From: Erythrobacter sp.
GTDB taxonomy: Bacteria > Pseudomonadota > Alphaproteobacteria > Sphingomonadales > Sphingomonadaceae
Direction: 5' to 3'
Assembly: GCA_024642565.1 (NCBI GenBank)
Contig: JAHEAV010000009.1
Span: 1-64,000 of the forward strand
DNA: 64,000 bases
Part shown: piece after piece, positions 16,744 through 27,166 of the stretch
Numbering within the stretch: the stretch's first letter is position 1
Layout of the letters: each line of letters begins with the position of its first letter
Notes under the pieces: generated by a model
What the model saw: the letters and a program-made list of their open reading frames with translations, nothing else
Databases searched by the model: none
What the model was told of the DNA's origin: nothing
Position numbers and translations under genes: made by a program

Positions 16744-17031
16744 ATGGCATTTCGCCCCCTGCACGACCGCGTTCTCGTTCGCCGGATTGAAGCCGATGAA
16801 AAGACCGCTGGCGGCATCATCATCCCCGACAGCGCCAAAGAAAAGCCAAGCGAAGGTGAAGTCATCTCCGTTGGCACCGGCACCAAGGCCGAAGACGGCA
16901 AGATCACCCCGCTCGACGTCAAGGCTGGCGACCGTGTGCTTTTCGGCAAATGGTCCGGCACCGAAGTCAAGCTCGACGGTGAAGACCTGCTGATCATGAA
17001 GGAAAGCGACATCATGGGGATCATCGGCTGA
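16744..17031 (+). CDS. groES: Co-chaperonin GroES (Hsp10)
   Basis: A 95-residue lid of the GroEL folding chamber. The N-terminus [14 protein letters not shown] and the mobile-loop region rich in Gly/Ile ([20 protein letters not shown], residues about 16-35) are standard, and the C-terminus ends IMGIIG. The ATG at 16744 is the family start; an open frame runs 26 codons upstream through the CIRCE element, which excludes the longer form. It is the first gene of groESL, 52 bases before groEL. Confidence 0.97.
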   Translation: MAFRPLHDRVLVRRIEADEKTAGGIIIPDSAKEKPSEGEVISVGTGTKAEDGKITPLDVKAGDRVLFGKWSGTEVKLDGEDLLIMKESDIMGIIG

Positions 17032-17062
17032 GCCGACTGACCCATCTGCTTCTCTTCACTAA

Positions 17063-18736
<1,674 letters not shown>

Positions 18737-18766
18737 GCCAACCTCTGCTTCCCACAGCGCAAAAAG

Positions 18767-18802
18767 AAGGCCCGGCGGAGCGATCCGCCGGGCCTTTCTT
18801 TG
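18767..18802 (+). terminator. Intrinsic terminator after groEL
   Basis: AAGGCCCGGCGGA (18767-18779) pairs perfectly with TCCGCCGGGCCTT (18784-18796) around a GCGA loop, followed by TCTTTG. On the other strand the stem is followed by CTTTTTG, so it can also terminate the convergent DUF305 gene. Confidence 0.9.
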
Positions 18803-18819
18803 TATTCAGGCGCCGTGAA

Positions 18820-21294
18820 CTAGCCGCCCTTGCGCATGCCTTCCGCGATACCGCGCAAGGTACTGGCAAGCGCCGCCTCTCTGGTATCGCGGCCCAGTTT
18901 GGCGGCGGCACTTTCAAGCGCCTTGGCCGCACCGGCATCACCCTTGTCTGCCAGTGCCAGCGCGGCGTTGACGGCGGGGAATTTCTTCCCCTCCCGGCCC
19001 AATTGATCGAGATAGGCGCGCGCCACGACTGGCACGGCGGGCCAGGTCACCGGTACCTGTGTCTGCGGATTGAACACTCCGCCCTGCTCCGCCAAGGCGG
19101 CAGCGGCTATCTCGTTTGCTGAAAGATATTCGCTCGGCTCAAGCGCGAAGACATCCAGACCACGCGTAATCTCGCTGCCGTACACACGCCCGCGATAGAA
19201 ATAGGTCGACCAATATCCGCCCAGCACCATCTGATCGGCATTAATCGGCCCACGGTCGAAATAGGCAATTTCCGTCGGCTTGGTGCTATCGGTGAAATCC
19301 ATCACCGAAATACCCCCCTGGTACCACGCCTGGGCAAAGATATCGCGGCCCGGAACGGGCACGATCGAACCGTTATGGGCAACACAGTTTTCCTTGTCGC
19401 TTTGCGGCGCAGGCAATTTGTAGGTGCCGCGGAAAACCAGCTTGCGGTCGACCACGTCATAAATTGCGTCGGCGCCCCAATTGCGCGGGTCGGATGCGCG
19501 GCAACGCGGGCGCCCGCCACCGCCCCATTCATCGGTATAGACCACTTTGGTGCCGGTGTTGTTGAAAGTGGCCGAGTGCCAATAGGCAAAGCCCTTGTCG
19601 ACCACTTCATCGATCCGGCGGGGTTTGCGCGGATCGGTTATGTCGAAAATGATGCCATTGCCGGAACAGGCACCAGCCGCGATGTTCATGCTGGGGAACA
19701 CAGTGATATCATGGCACTGATCGGTGCGATTGGTATCTTGGGTATCATTGCCGTGATCGCCGCCTTGCCACAATCCCGCGAGACGCCCTGTCTTGGAATC
19801 GGCAAACACCCTCGGACTGTCGACAATCCGCGCGGCTGCGGGATTGGCCCGGGGGATCTCGATCACATCAATGCTGAACAGCGCAGTCCGGTCATCGCCC
19901 GGCACTTCGCCCACACAGCCCGCCAGTTCCTCCCCTTTGCGGACCCGGCTGGTGCCCGAATTGTAGACCACGATCGAATCGGCATCTTGCGAGACAATCG
20001 AATGGGTGTGCGAACCGCGGCAGGTCTGCACCTGACCAACCTGAACCGGAGCGCGCAAATCGCTGATGTCGAAAATGCGCAAGCCGCGGAATCGCTCTGC
20101 GCTGACATCACCGGTTACACCTTGCAGACCGCAATCGACCCGGCCGCGCGTCTGTTCGACCGACATGATCAGCAAATTCCCCGTAACCGAAACATCGCCC
20201 TGCCCGCCCGGACATACGACCGAACTGATCAGATTGGGCATGCCGTCTGTGTCCAGCTTGTAGATGTTGAAGCCGTGGTAACTGCCCACCACCATTGTAT
20301 CGCCAAAAAACGCCATATCGGTGTTGGCGAAATCAAGCAGCGGGGATCGTTCGCTGAACTGGGTCTTGTCTTCTTCCTTGCCGCGTTCAGGTGCGGCATT
20401 GGCAGCAGCAGGTTTTTCAGCCTCGGCCACGGCGGCCTTGCCCCCCTTCTTCGGTTTTGGCGGGGCCAGATCAGCGGGGTTGGCCGGATCGAAGAAGCCG
20501 GTTGGTTTGGGCAACGCAGCAAGCAAGGTCATGTTGCGGATCGCTTGTCCGGCATCACGAAAACCGGCTGCAAGATTGGCGCGCGCATCACCCGAAAGGC
20601 TGGCGAGCAACGCGTTCATCCGTTCCACTTCGGCGCTTTGTTCGTTGGTTACATCATTGGTGAATTCGAACATCACCGGATCATAGGCCGTGCCCGGCTC
20701 CTTTTGCAGATCCTTGACCATCGTCACCGCGCCTTCGTGATGGGCGATCATCAATTTCAGGAACAGCCGGTCGAAATCATTGCCTTTGGCCGCGGCCAGC
20801 TTCGCCATATCTTCAGGAGAAGCCATGCCAGCCATCTTCATATGTCCGGAATGGTTCATCTTGGAATGATCCATGGTGCTATGGTCCATGGTGCCATGGT
20901 CCATACTGGCCATCATGGGCATCGAAACCGGCTCGTCACGATCGGCCAGCCATTTTCGCATGAAGGCGATCTCATCCGCCTGGCTGGCGTCGATCCGCCC
21001 GGCCACGGCCACCAGTTCTTCCTTATTGGTCCGGTCCTTGACCAGCGCGGCCATATCGACCGCCTGTTGGTGGTGCATGATCATACCTTGCATGAAGGAT
21101 ACATCCGCCGGGGAATAGCTGGCATTGGCCAACGCCACGGCTTCCTTCGCGGACAAGGCTTTGGTCACCTGCCCCGGCGCCCCGGGCTGGACGATTTGCA
21201 CATCCTGCGCCGCCACCAGCGAAGCGCTGGACAACAGAATGGTGACAAGGGAATGGCGCGCGAAACGGCGCGCAGGGAAGGAAGTTGAGAACAT
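18820..21294 (-). CDS. Secreted DUF305 protein fused to an LVIVD-type beta-propeller
   Basis: An 824-residue exported protein. Residues 1-29 are a signal peptide ending near AAQ. Residues about 50-250 form a DUF305 domain with its two helical halves (HHQQAVDM and AHHEGAVTM motifs), a ferritin-like fold often seen with copper handling. Between the halves sits a Met/His-rich tract at roughly residues 127-150 built from MDH(G/S)TMDHS-type repeats. An Ala/Lys/Pro linker follows, and then a C-terminal propeller (about 320-760) with LVIVD-like blades such as GLRIFDISDLRAPVQVG. A periplasmic metal-binding or redox role is plausible but unproved. No copper operon is adjacent. Confidence 0.8.
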   Translation of the reverse strand: MFSTSFPARRFARHSLVTILLSSASLVAAQDVQIVQPGAPGQVTKALSAKEAVALANASYSPADVSFMQGMIMHHQQAVDMAALVKDRTNKEELVAVAGRIDASQADEIAFMRKWLADRDEPVSMPMMASMDHGTMDHSTMDHSKMNHSGHMKMAGMASPEDMAKLAAAKGNDFDRLFLKLMIAHHEGAVTMVKDLQKEPGTAYDPVMFEFTNDVTNEQSAEVERMNALLASLSGDARANLAAGFRDAGQAIRNMTLLAALPKPTGFFDPANPADLAPPKPKKGGKAAVAEAEKPAAANAAPERGKEEDKTQFSERSPLLDFANTDMAFFGDTMVVGSYHGFNIYKLDTDGMPNLISSVVCPGGQGDVSVTGNLLIMSVEQTRGRVDCGLQGVTGDVSAERFRGLRIFDISDLRAPVQVGQVQTCRGSHTHSIVSQDADSIVVYNSGTSRVRKGEELAGCVGEVPGDDRTALFSIDVIEIPRANPAAARIVDSPRVFADSKTGRLAGLWQGGDHGNDTQDTNRTDQCHDITVFPSMNIAAGACSGNGIIFDITDPRKPRRIDEVVDKGFAYWHSATFNNTGTKVVYTDEWGGGGRPRCRASDPRNWGADAIYDVVDRKLVFRGTYKLPAPQSDKENCVAHNGSIVPVPGRDIFAQAWYQGGISVMDFTDSTKPTEIAYFDRGPINADQMVLGGYWSTYFYRGRVYGSEITRGLDVFALEPSEYLSANEIAAAALAEQGGVFNPQTQVPVTWPAVPVVARAYLDQLGREGKKFPAVNAALALADKGDAGAAKALESAAAKLGRDTREAALASTLRGIAEGMRKGG

Positions 21295-21392
21295 CGCTGA
21301 AAAACGCCCCTGGTTATTGGCAACTGGATGATTGCAATGGCAACTATCAGCGGCCCCGCGTCAAGCCCAAACCCTTAGCCCCGGCACCATTT

Positions 21393-22196
21393 TTACCCAG
21401 CGGAGGGTGGCTGCGGCTTGAACGGCGCGGCCAGGGCCCGAAACAGTTCTGCGTCCGCTTCTGCCGCCGGATCATCGACCCCGATCTCCACATCGGCTTG
21501 CTGCACATCATCGCGATATGTGCCGTGGAGCCGATCCCACAGGCTAAACCCGCTGGTAAAATTACTGTCACGTTCGGCCCCGTCGCGGGAGTGATGGATG
21601 CCATGCATTTTCGGAGTGGTGAGGATGCGCGCAAGGCGGTCATCCGTTCTGCCCGGCAATTTCATGTTCGAATGATGGAACAGGATCGAAAAGTTGAAGA
21701 AACTGCGCCACAGGCGCAAACTTTTCGGGCTGACCCCTGCCAGCCTGACCTGTGCCAGCCGCCACGGCAAGGAAACCAGCATGTCGACCGGATGGAACCG
21801 CACAGCTGTGCTCATATCCATATCCGGGTCGGCATGATGGACCCGGTGGAAACGCCACAGAAATGGCAGCTTGTGAGTGGCTACGTGCCACCAGTAGAAA
21901 CCGTAATCCATGGCTGCAATGCCGCCGGCCACGCGCAAGGGGCGCGGCAGTTTTTGCGCGAAGCCGCGCTTGTGTGACAGGTTTTTTGCGGCAATCGCGC
22001 GGGTGAGCGGCTGCTCAACCGCCTCCACGATCACGGCGCAGCCCGCACCCAATACGGCGTTGCGGACAGTTCGCGGGATCGCGGGCCGCTTTGCCTTGCG
22101 CAAAGGTTGGCGCCGTTCGGCCAGCATGATCCCGCCGATGATGGCCGTAGCCACAATTGCCAGAGCGAACCTGCTGCGCTTCATTGTCGGAACCAT
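21393..22196 (-). CDS. Fatty acid hydroxylase/sterol desaturase family protein
   Basis: A 267-residue integral membrane di-iron protein. The eight-histidine pattern of the superfamily is visible in order: HVATH, HRVHH, HHSNMK and HGIHHS. A hydrophobic N-terminal anchor lies at residues 8-25. Members hydroxylate or desaturate fatty acids, sterols or carotenoids; the substrate cannot be told from sequence. The ATG at 22196 is preceded by a weak AGGG; a second in-frame ATG four codons on lacks any ribosome site. It is divergent from the glycosyltransferase gene, 41 bases away. Confidence 0.85.
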   Translation of the reverse strand: MVPTMKRSRFALAIVATAIIGGIMLAERRQPLRKAKRPAIPRTVRNAVLGAGCAVIVEAVEQPLTRAIAAKNLSHKRGFAQKLPRPLRVAGGIAAMDYGFYWWHVATHKLPFLWRFHRVHHADPDMDMSTAVRFHPVDMLVSLPWRLAQVRLAGVSPKSLRLWRSFFNFSILFHHSNMKLPGRTDDRLARILTTPKMHGIHHSRDGAERDSNFTSGFSLWDRLHGTYRDDVQQADVEIGVDDPAAEADAELFRALAAPFKPQPPSAG

Positions 22197-22237
22197 GCCC
22201 TATGGCCGCACGCCCGTCGAGCCGCTATCGCACCCCA

Positions 22238-22816
22238 ATGGCCGAACCGCTCATCTCGATCTTTGCCCGCTGGCCAGAACCAGGCGTGGCCAAGACCCGG
22301 TTGATCCCGGCTTTCGGGTCGGACGGCGCGGCGGCGATTTACCGCAAGTTGCTGGCACACACAGTGGAAGTTGCGCGGGCAAGCGGGGTGCAGTTCGAAT
22401 TGCGGATAACCGGGGCTGAGCCCGCCGCTTTCCGCGCCGCCTTTGGTGATGATCTGATTGTTACCGAACAGGGCAACGGTGATCTGACGGACAGGCTCGA
22501 CCGTGTCCCCGCTCCGGCGATCCTGATCGGCAGTGATTGCCCGGGCCTGACGCCTGCACTCTTGCGTACCGCCGCCGATTGGTTGGGCAGCCGGCCAATG
22601 GTGATTGGCCCTGCCACCGACGGCGGTTATTACCTCCTCGGCTACCGAAGGCCGGCACCATTTGCCTTCACCGATATGCCGTGGAGCACCGATGCGGTGT
22701 TCGCCGAAACGCTGCGCCGCTTTGCAGCGCAAGGGGTCGAGCTGGCGGTGCTGCCTGCATTGTCCGATATCGATACGGTAGAGGATCTGGCCCAGTGGCC
22801 GGAATACCTGCCATGA
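22238..22816 (+). CDS. TIGR04282-type glycosyltransferase (rSAM-associated transferase 1)
   Basis: A 192-residue nucleotide-diphospho-sugar transferase-like protein. The N-terminus FARWPEPGVAKTRL matches the family's opening motif, and the ILIGSDCPGLTP and GPATDGGYYLLGY segments hold the acidic nucleotide-sugar/metal site. The family was named for its association with a radical SAM/selenodomain protein, and with TIGR04283 it is assigned to arsenosugar biosynthesis. I start at ATG 22238; an upstream open stretch overlaps the divergent gene. It overlaps the next gene by 4 bases (ATGA), so the pair is translationally coupled. Confidence 0.85.
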   Translation: MAEPLISIFARWPEPGVAKTRLIPAFGSDGAAAIYRKLLAHTVEVARASGVQFELRITGAEPAAFRAAFGDDLIVTEQGNGDLTDRLDRVPAPAILIGSDCPGLTPALLRTAADWLGSRPMVIGPATDGGYYLLGYRRPAPFAFTDMPWSTDAVFAETLRRFAAQGVELAVLPALSDIDTVEDLAQWPEYLP

Positions 22817-23538
22817 CGGGCGTGGCGCTGGTAATCCCGGTGCTTAACGAAGAACGCACCCTTCCGGCCCTGATCGCAAATATCGCCATGCTCGACCCGC
22901 AGCCGATTGAAGTCATCGCGGTCGATGGCGGCAGCTCGGATGCAAGCTGCGCCTTGATCCGTGCAGCCGGATGGCACCTTATCGAAACGGCTGCGGGCCG
23001 CGGCAACCAGATCAATTGCGGAGTTGCCGCCGCGAACGCGCCGCTGGTCTGCGTTCTCCATGCCGACAGTATCCCGCCCGTTGATGCAGCCTCCGTGATA
23101 ATCGGCACACTGGCCGATCCGACAATCGCTCTTGCCAGTTTCACGCCCTTGATACGCGGGCCGGAAAAAACCCGCTGGTTCACGACGTTCCACAATTGGA
23201 TCAAGACCTGGTACGCCCCGCTGATCACCCGCCCCCATCTTTTTCTGCGCGGCGTGCGGCTGTTGTTTGGCGACCACGGAATGTTCTTCCGCCGCGCGCA
23301 ATTTCTACAAATCGGGGGCTGCACCCCAAGCGATGCGATAATGGAAGAAGCCGACCTTTGTGTTAAGTTCGCCGCAATGGGGCGCATCCGCATGGTCCGC
23401 CGCTGGATCGTCACATCGGATCGCCGCATTGCCGCCTGGGGACCACTGAAGGCCAATTGGGTCTATTTCAAAGTCGGCATTTTATGGGCCGTGGGGGCGC
23501 GATCCCGATTGGCCAGGCATTACCCGCATATCCGCTGA
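22813..23538 (+). CDS. TIGR04283-type glycosyltransferase (rSAM-associated transferase 2, arsenosugar type)
   Basis: A 241-residue GT2-family glycosyltransferase. It begins with the GT-A fold VALVIPVLNEERTLPALI, followed by the IAVDGGSSDAS motif near residue 42 and LHADSIPP, a DxD-like site near residue 85. A C-terminal hydrophobic helix follows at WVYFKVGILWAVGA. Family members are annotated as arsenosugar biosynthesis glycosyltransferases because they cluster with arsM and arsS. The ATG overlaps the preceding stop, and the gene converges on the SDR gene 25 bases away. Confidence 0.87.
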   Translation: MTGVALVIPVLNEERTLPALIANIAMLDPQPIEVIAVDGGSSDASCALIRAAGWHLIETAAGRGNQINCGVAAANAPLVCVLHADSIPPVDAASVIIGTLADPTIALASFTPLIRGPEKTRWFTTFHNWIKTWYAPLITRPHLFLRGVRLLFGDHGMFFRRAQFLQIGGCTPSDAIMEEADLCVKFAAMGRIRMVRRWIVTSDRRIAAWGPLKANWVYFKVGILWAVGARSRLARHYPHIR

Positions 23539-23563
23539 TCTTGCTTCAGCGCGGGATTGTCAG

Positions 23564-24595
23564 TCACACCTGGGCTGCTTCTGCGTTCAGGAAGCCGGTG
23601 GTTATGCAATAGCGGATCAACCGATGAAGATAGTCCGCTCCGGTGGGCGGGCAAGCCCTCCCGATCCGTGCGCGTAAGGCCGTGTCATCGAAGTGCGGAT
23701 CCCGCTGGAAATAGCTTGCATATAGCCCTGCCACGCGCTTGTAGAGCCGCCGTTCCAGCGGCGGCAGGACTGCCGGATCGAAGGCGTGTGGTTCGACCAA
23801 TCGGGGCCGCTGAAATTGCGCGAATGCCGCAATTGCATCGAAGAAATCCGTAACCGGAATGGGCTGGCCCGACACCAGGTGAAACGTTCCGCCTTCCGCC
23901 TGCTGCATATCCAGCGCCAGATCGACAAGTGCGCCCGCGACATGATCGAGCGGCACAAAGTCGAGACTGGCCCCGGCCCGCACCGGCATGTGGCGGACCC
24001 GGCCTTCGGCAATCAACTTGAACGCCGCATAAGTGGTGTCGAACTGGCGGATCGCGCCGCTTTTGCTGTCGCCCACAACGATGCTGGGCCGCGCAATGGC
24101 AAAGGGGATACCACTGGCCCGAACGCGCCGTTCAGCCTCGGCCTTGGATTGCTCATAACCGTTCTTGAACCCGCCATCGGGCAAGGGATCGGTTTCCAGA
24201 ATGCGTCCGTCCCTTTCGCCGCAGACATAGGCGGTGCTGACATGCAGGATCGGCATGGCGCCGTGCCGGGCGAATTCGACCGCATTGGCCGCGCCGCCCA
24301 CATTGGTCGCGGCATAGGCGGCAGCATCAAGGTCAAACCGCACCGTGGCGGCACAATGGATCAACAGGTCGTGGCTGCGGGTAAGCCGGTCATATTCCTG
24401 TATCGCCAGCCCGAAAAGCGGCTGCGTAACGTCGCCGGAAACCGCGGCCTGTACTGGCACTTCGCAGCCATCATTCGCCCGAATATCGCGGTTGGTATGG
24501 ACCAGGGCTGTAACCCGGTGCCCCGCAGCAACCAGACGCGCGGCCAATTCGCCGCCAATCAGTCCGGCCGCACCCGTCAGGAAGATATTCAGCAA
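23564..24595 (-). CDS. SDR-family NAD(P)-dependent oxidoreductase beside arsM
   Basis: A roughly 343-residue extended short-chain dehydrogenase. The glycine motif TGAAGLIGG lies at the N-terminus, the active-site YEQSK (YxxxK) follows the HVSTAYVCGE strand, and the C-terminus resembles the thioester-reductase/male-sterility-like branch. No ATG lies near the Rossmann start. I choose the TTG at 24595, which overlaps the arsM stop (TTGCTGA) and gives MLNIFLTGAAG; another TTG at 24661 is possible. Coupling to arsM suggests a role in the organoarsenical pathway, such as reducing or oxidising a sugar intermediate, which is inference. Confidence 0.75.
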   Translation of the reverse strand: MLNIFLTGAAGLIGGELAARLVAAGHRVTALVHTNRDIRANDGCEVPVQAAVSGDVTQPLFGLAIQEYDRLTRSHDLLIHCAATVRFDLDAAAYAATNVGGAANAVEFARHGAMPILHVSTAYVCGERDGRILETDPLPDGGFKNGYEQSKAEAERRVRASGIPFAIARPSIVVGDSKSGAIRQFDTTYAAFKLIAEGRVRHMPVRAGASLDFVPLDHVAGALVDLALDMQQAEGGTFHLVSGQPIPVTDFFDAIAAFAQFQRPRLVEPHAFDPAVLPPLERRLYKRVAGLYASYFQRDPHFDDTALRARIGRACPPTGADYLHRLIRYCITTGFLNAEAAQV

Positions 24596-25647
24596 CAGCT
24601 GGCTGCCGCACTTGAGTCCTTGCCGGCGGCGTTCGCGGCAAAGGGGATCGCTACGCCGCAATCGGGGAATATGCCGTAATGGTGGCTGAAATTACCGAAG
24701 AATTCGAAATGCGGCGCAAATCGCGTATCCGCCAGCATCCGCCAGCTGTTGCCGCAAATTGGAAACATCCGGCCCGCTTCCAGATGGTGGTGGTTATCAA
24801 GTTCGAAAACGCGTTCGCTTCCCGGCAATGTACCGCGGTAACGCACCGCCTGACCGTAATCTTCGCATTGCGGTTCCAGACCGTTCAGCTTGAACAGCCG
24901 ATAGGTCGCCGAATGGAAGGCAATCCCGCCCAGCTTCTGGGCAATAGCCGGGTCCCCGATAGCCAGAGGCCGGCTGGTCACAAGGCGCGGGTCCGCAAAA
25001 CCGGCCTGTTTCGCAAGCGCAAGGAAATCAGCCCAATAGAGCGCGCCCGACAGGCATTCCCCATGCAAAACCGGATCGCTTCGCAAGGCGGCAGGCACCC
25101 GGCGATCGGCGTAGACATCGGAAAAATACAGCTCGCCGCCCTCTTTCAGCAGCCGGTGCGCGGCGGCAAAAACCGCCGCCTTATCCGCCACCAGATTGAT
25201 CACGCAGTTGGATACAATCGCATCGTAATGTCCTTCGGGCAGACCCAGCGTATCCAGTTTTTCGATATCCCCTTCGGCAAACCGCACATTCGCCTTGGCA
25301 TAGCCAAATTTTTCGCGGTGCCATTCGACATGCTGGTTGGCGATGGCCAATTGTTCGGGCGTGGTATCGATCCCGGTGACAAAGCCATGTTCGCCCACCA
25401 GTTGGCTCAGAATATAGGCATCCTGCCCACTGCCTGAACCAAGATCGAGTATTTGCCCCCCGTCGATTGCCTGCGGGGCAACCAGGCCGCAGCCGTAATA
25501 GCGCGCGCGAACTTCGGGGTGCACGTTCATCATCGCGGCCATTATCCCTGGCGGCGGTGCCTCCGCCGTGCAGCAGGCATCTGTCTTGAGATCTTCGGAG
25601 CCACCCAGGACCTTGCCATAATAATTGCGGCTGTTTTCAATATTCAT
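24589..25647 (-). CDS. arsM: Arsenite S-adenosylmethionine methyltransferase
   Basis: A 352-residue ArsM that methylates As(III) with SAM. The SAM site reads ILDLGSGSGQDAYILSQLVG. The catalytic cysteines expected for ArsM are present: one in SNCVINLV, one in HGECLSGALY, and an N-terminal pair in DACC. The C-terminal domain with YRGTLPGSE, DNHHHLEAG and CGN is also of the ArsM type. The extreme C-terminus ends in CC after an Ala-rich tail, as in several ArsM proteins. The start at 25647 (MNIENSRNYYG) follows a GAAGGCG ribosome site. It is divergent from the flavoprotein gene across a 100-bp region that carries an inverted repeat. Confidence 0.93.
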   Translation of the reverse strand: MNIENSRNYYGKVLGGSEDLKTDACCTAEAPPPGIMAAMMNVHPEVRARYYGCGLVAPQAIDGGQILDLGSGSGQDAYILSQLVGEHGFVTGIDTTPEQLAIANQHVEWHREKFGYAKANVRFAEGDIEKLDTLGLPEGHYDAIVSNCVINLVADKAAVFAAAHRLLKEGGELYFSDVYADRRVPAALRSDPVLHGECLSGALYWADFLALAKQAGFADPRLVTSRPLAIGDPAIAQKLGGIAFHSATYRLFKLNGLEPQCEDYGQAVRYRGTLPGSERVFELDNHHHLEAGRMFPICGNSWRMLADTRFAPHFEFFGNFSHHYGIFPDCGVAIPFAANAAGKDSSAAASCC

Positions 25648-25702
25648 GTAACGATGCGCCTTCAGTCTGCGAATGTCCGTGCAAGCAGCAACGCGGGCTT
25701 GG

Positions 25703-25734
25703 CACAAATGGTTTCGCCGTGCAGCATCCATTTG
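25703..25734. promoter_or_regulatory. Inverted repeat in the arsM/flavoprotein divergent promoter
   Basis: ACAAATGG (25703-25710) and CCATTTGT (25727-25734) form a perfect 8-bp inverted repeat with a 16-base spacer in the 100-bp space between two divergent starts. Its position suits an operator controlling both transcripts. No ArsR gene is nearby, and the repeat does not clearly match the ArsR operators I know. Confidence 0.5.
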
Positions 25735-25747
25735 TTACAGGGGCCTC

Positions 25748-27166
25748 ATGAAATTTACCCATGACGTAATCGTGATCGGCGGCGGGGCCGCAGGTCTGAC
25801 AGCAGCTGGCGGCTGCGCGCTGTTCGGCCTGAAGGTGGCGCTGATCGAAGCGCATAAGATGGGCGGCGAATGCCTCAACAATGGCTGCGTGCCGTCCAAG
25901 GCGATTATCACCGCTGCCAAGCGTGCCCAGGAAGCCCGCCTGGCCGAACGGATGGGAGTAACTCTTGCCCCGCCGCAGGTTGCCTGGGCAGGCGTACACC
26001 GGCACATCCATGATGCGATCGCGCATATCGAACCCCACGATTCGCAGGAACGATTCGAAGAAATGGGCTGCGAAGTCTTCCGTGAGTGGGCGACACTTAC
26101 CGGCAAGCATTCGGTCACGGTAGGCGGGCGCATGTTGTCAGCCCCGCGGATCGTGATCGCCACCGGTTCGCGGCCGGCAATCCCGCCAATTCCGGGGCTG
26201 GAAGCGGTACCCTATCTTACCAACGAAAACCTGTTCGATCTGACCGAATTGCCGGGCCATCTGGTCATTATCGGCGGCGGGGTGATTGGCATGGAAATGG
26301 CGCAAAGCTTTCGCCGCCTCGGCAGCGCAGTCACAGTTATAAACCCCGGCCCGCTCTTGGGCCGAGATGATCCGGATTCCGTGGCGGTGGTCAAGGCACG
26401 AATGGAGGCAGAAGGCGTTCAATTCGTGGACGGAATGGCCAGCGCGGTTTCGGGTTCGTCCGGCCATCTTGCCGTGCAGGTGTCAGACGGCACGCTGATC
26501 GAAGGTTCGCACCTGCTGATCGCTACGGGCCGCATCCCCAACATTGGCAAGCTGGGGCTTGAAACCATCGGCATCGCCACGAACAAAAATGGCATCCTTG
26601 TCGATGCCCGGCGGCGCACATCGGTACGATCCATTTACGCCATTGGCGATTGCCGTGATGGCCCGCGTCTGACCCATGTTTCCGGCTACGAAGGGTCAAA
26701 TGTTGCGCTGGAAATCACCACCGGCCTGCCGACCAAGGTCAACTGGAAGGCGCTTCCGTGGTGCACCTATACCGACCCCGAAGTGGCGCAAGTGGGCATG
26801 ACGGAGAGCGAAGCAAGGGCGCAATTCGGGGATACAGTGACCGTGATAAAGGAAGGGTTCGACCATAACGAACGCGCGATCGCGGAAGATGCGACCGAAG
26901 GTTTCCTCAAGCTGGTTTTGAAGGGCAAGAAAGTGCTCGGCGTCAGTATCGTCGGCAAGGGCGCTGGCGAATTGCTGCTTCCATGGACCCAATCGATCAC
27001 CGGCAAAAGCGGCACGTTCGATATGGGTAGTGCGGTGATTTCCTACCCGACCCGCAGCGAAATCGCGAAAGCCGCCGCCTTTGCGGCGTGGGAGCCCACC
27101 GTCTTCGGATCGCTGCCCAAGAAATATGTCGCGCTGGTTGCGCGTATCCGCAGGACCCTTGCGTGA
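25748..27166 (+). CDS. Mercuric-reductase-like FAD/NAD(P) disulfide oxidoreductase
   Basis: A 472-residue class I flavin disulfide reductase. The FAD site is VIVIGGGAAGLTAA, the redox-active disulfide is C42-LNNG-C47, the NAD(P) fold begins HLVIIGGGVIGMEMA, and the FAD-binding IYAIGDC segment follows. The C-terminal dimer domain has SYPTRSE where lipoamide dehydrogenase has a His-x-x-x-x-Glu pair, so Tyr replaces the active-site His. MerA proteins share that change, but the MerA C-terminal Cys pair and N-terminal HMA domain are absent. It overlaps the radical SAM gene by 4 bases (GTGA), so the two are coupled. A thiol, arsenical or electron-transfer role is possible. Confidence 0.85.
   Translation: MKFTHDVIVIGGGAAGLTAAGGCALFGLKVALIEAHKMGGECLNNGCVPSKAIITAAKRAQEARLAERMGVTLAPPQVAWAGVHRHIHDAIAHIEPHDSQERFEEMGCEVFREWATLTGKHSVTVGGRMLSAPRIVIATGSRPAIPPIPGLEAVPYLTNENLFDLTELPGHLVIIGGGVIGMEMAQSFRRLGSAVTVINPGPLLGRDDPDSVAVVKARMEAEGVQFVDGMASAVSGSSGHLAVQVSDGTLIEGSHLLIATGRIPNIGKLGLETIGIATNKNGILVDARRRTSVRSIYAIGDCRDGPRLTHVSGYEGSNVALEITTGLPTKVNWKALPWCTYTDPEVAQVGMTESEARAQFGDTVTVIKEGFDHNERAIAEDATEGFLKLVLKGKKVLGVSIVGKGAGELLLPWTQSITGKSGTFDMGSAVISYPTRSEIAKAAAFAAWEPTVFGSLPKKYVALVARIRRTLA

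Noticed and set aside
22537..22812. N-terminal extension of the second glycosyltransferase
   Set aside because: These 92 codons overlap the first glycosyltransferase in another frame and lack homology; the ATGA start at 22813 gives the exact GT2 N-terminus.
25699..25716. Sigma-54 promoter before the flavoprotein gene (TGGCAC present)
   Set aside because: The -24 element is there, but no GC occurs at the required 10-bp distance for the -12 element.
25748..27166. True mercuric reductase (merA)
   Set aside because: The C-terminal Cys pair and HMA domain are absent, and no mer genes are adjacent.
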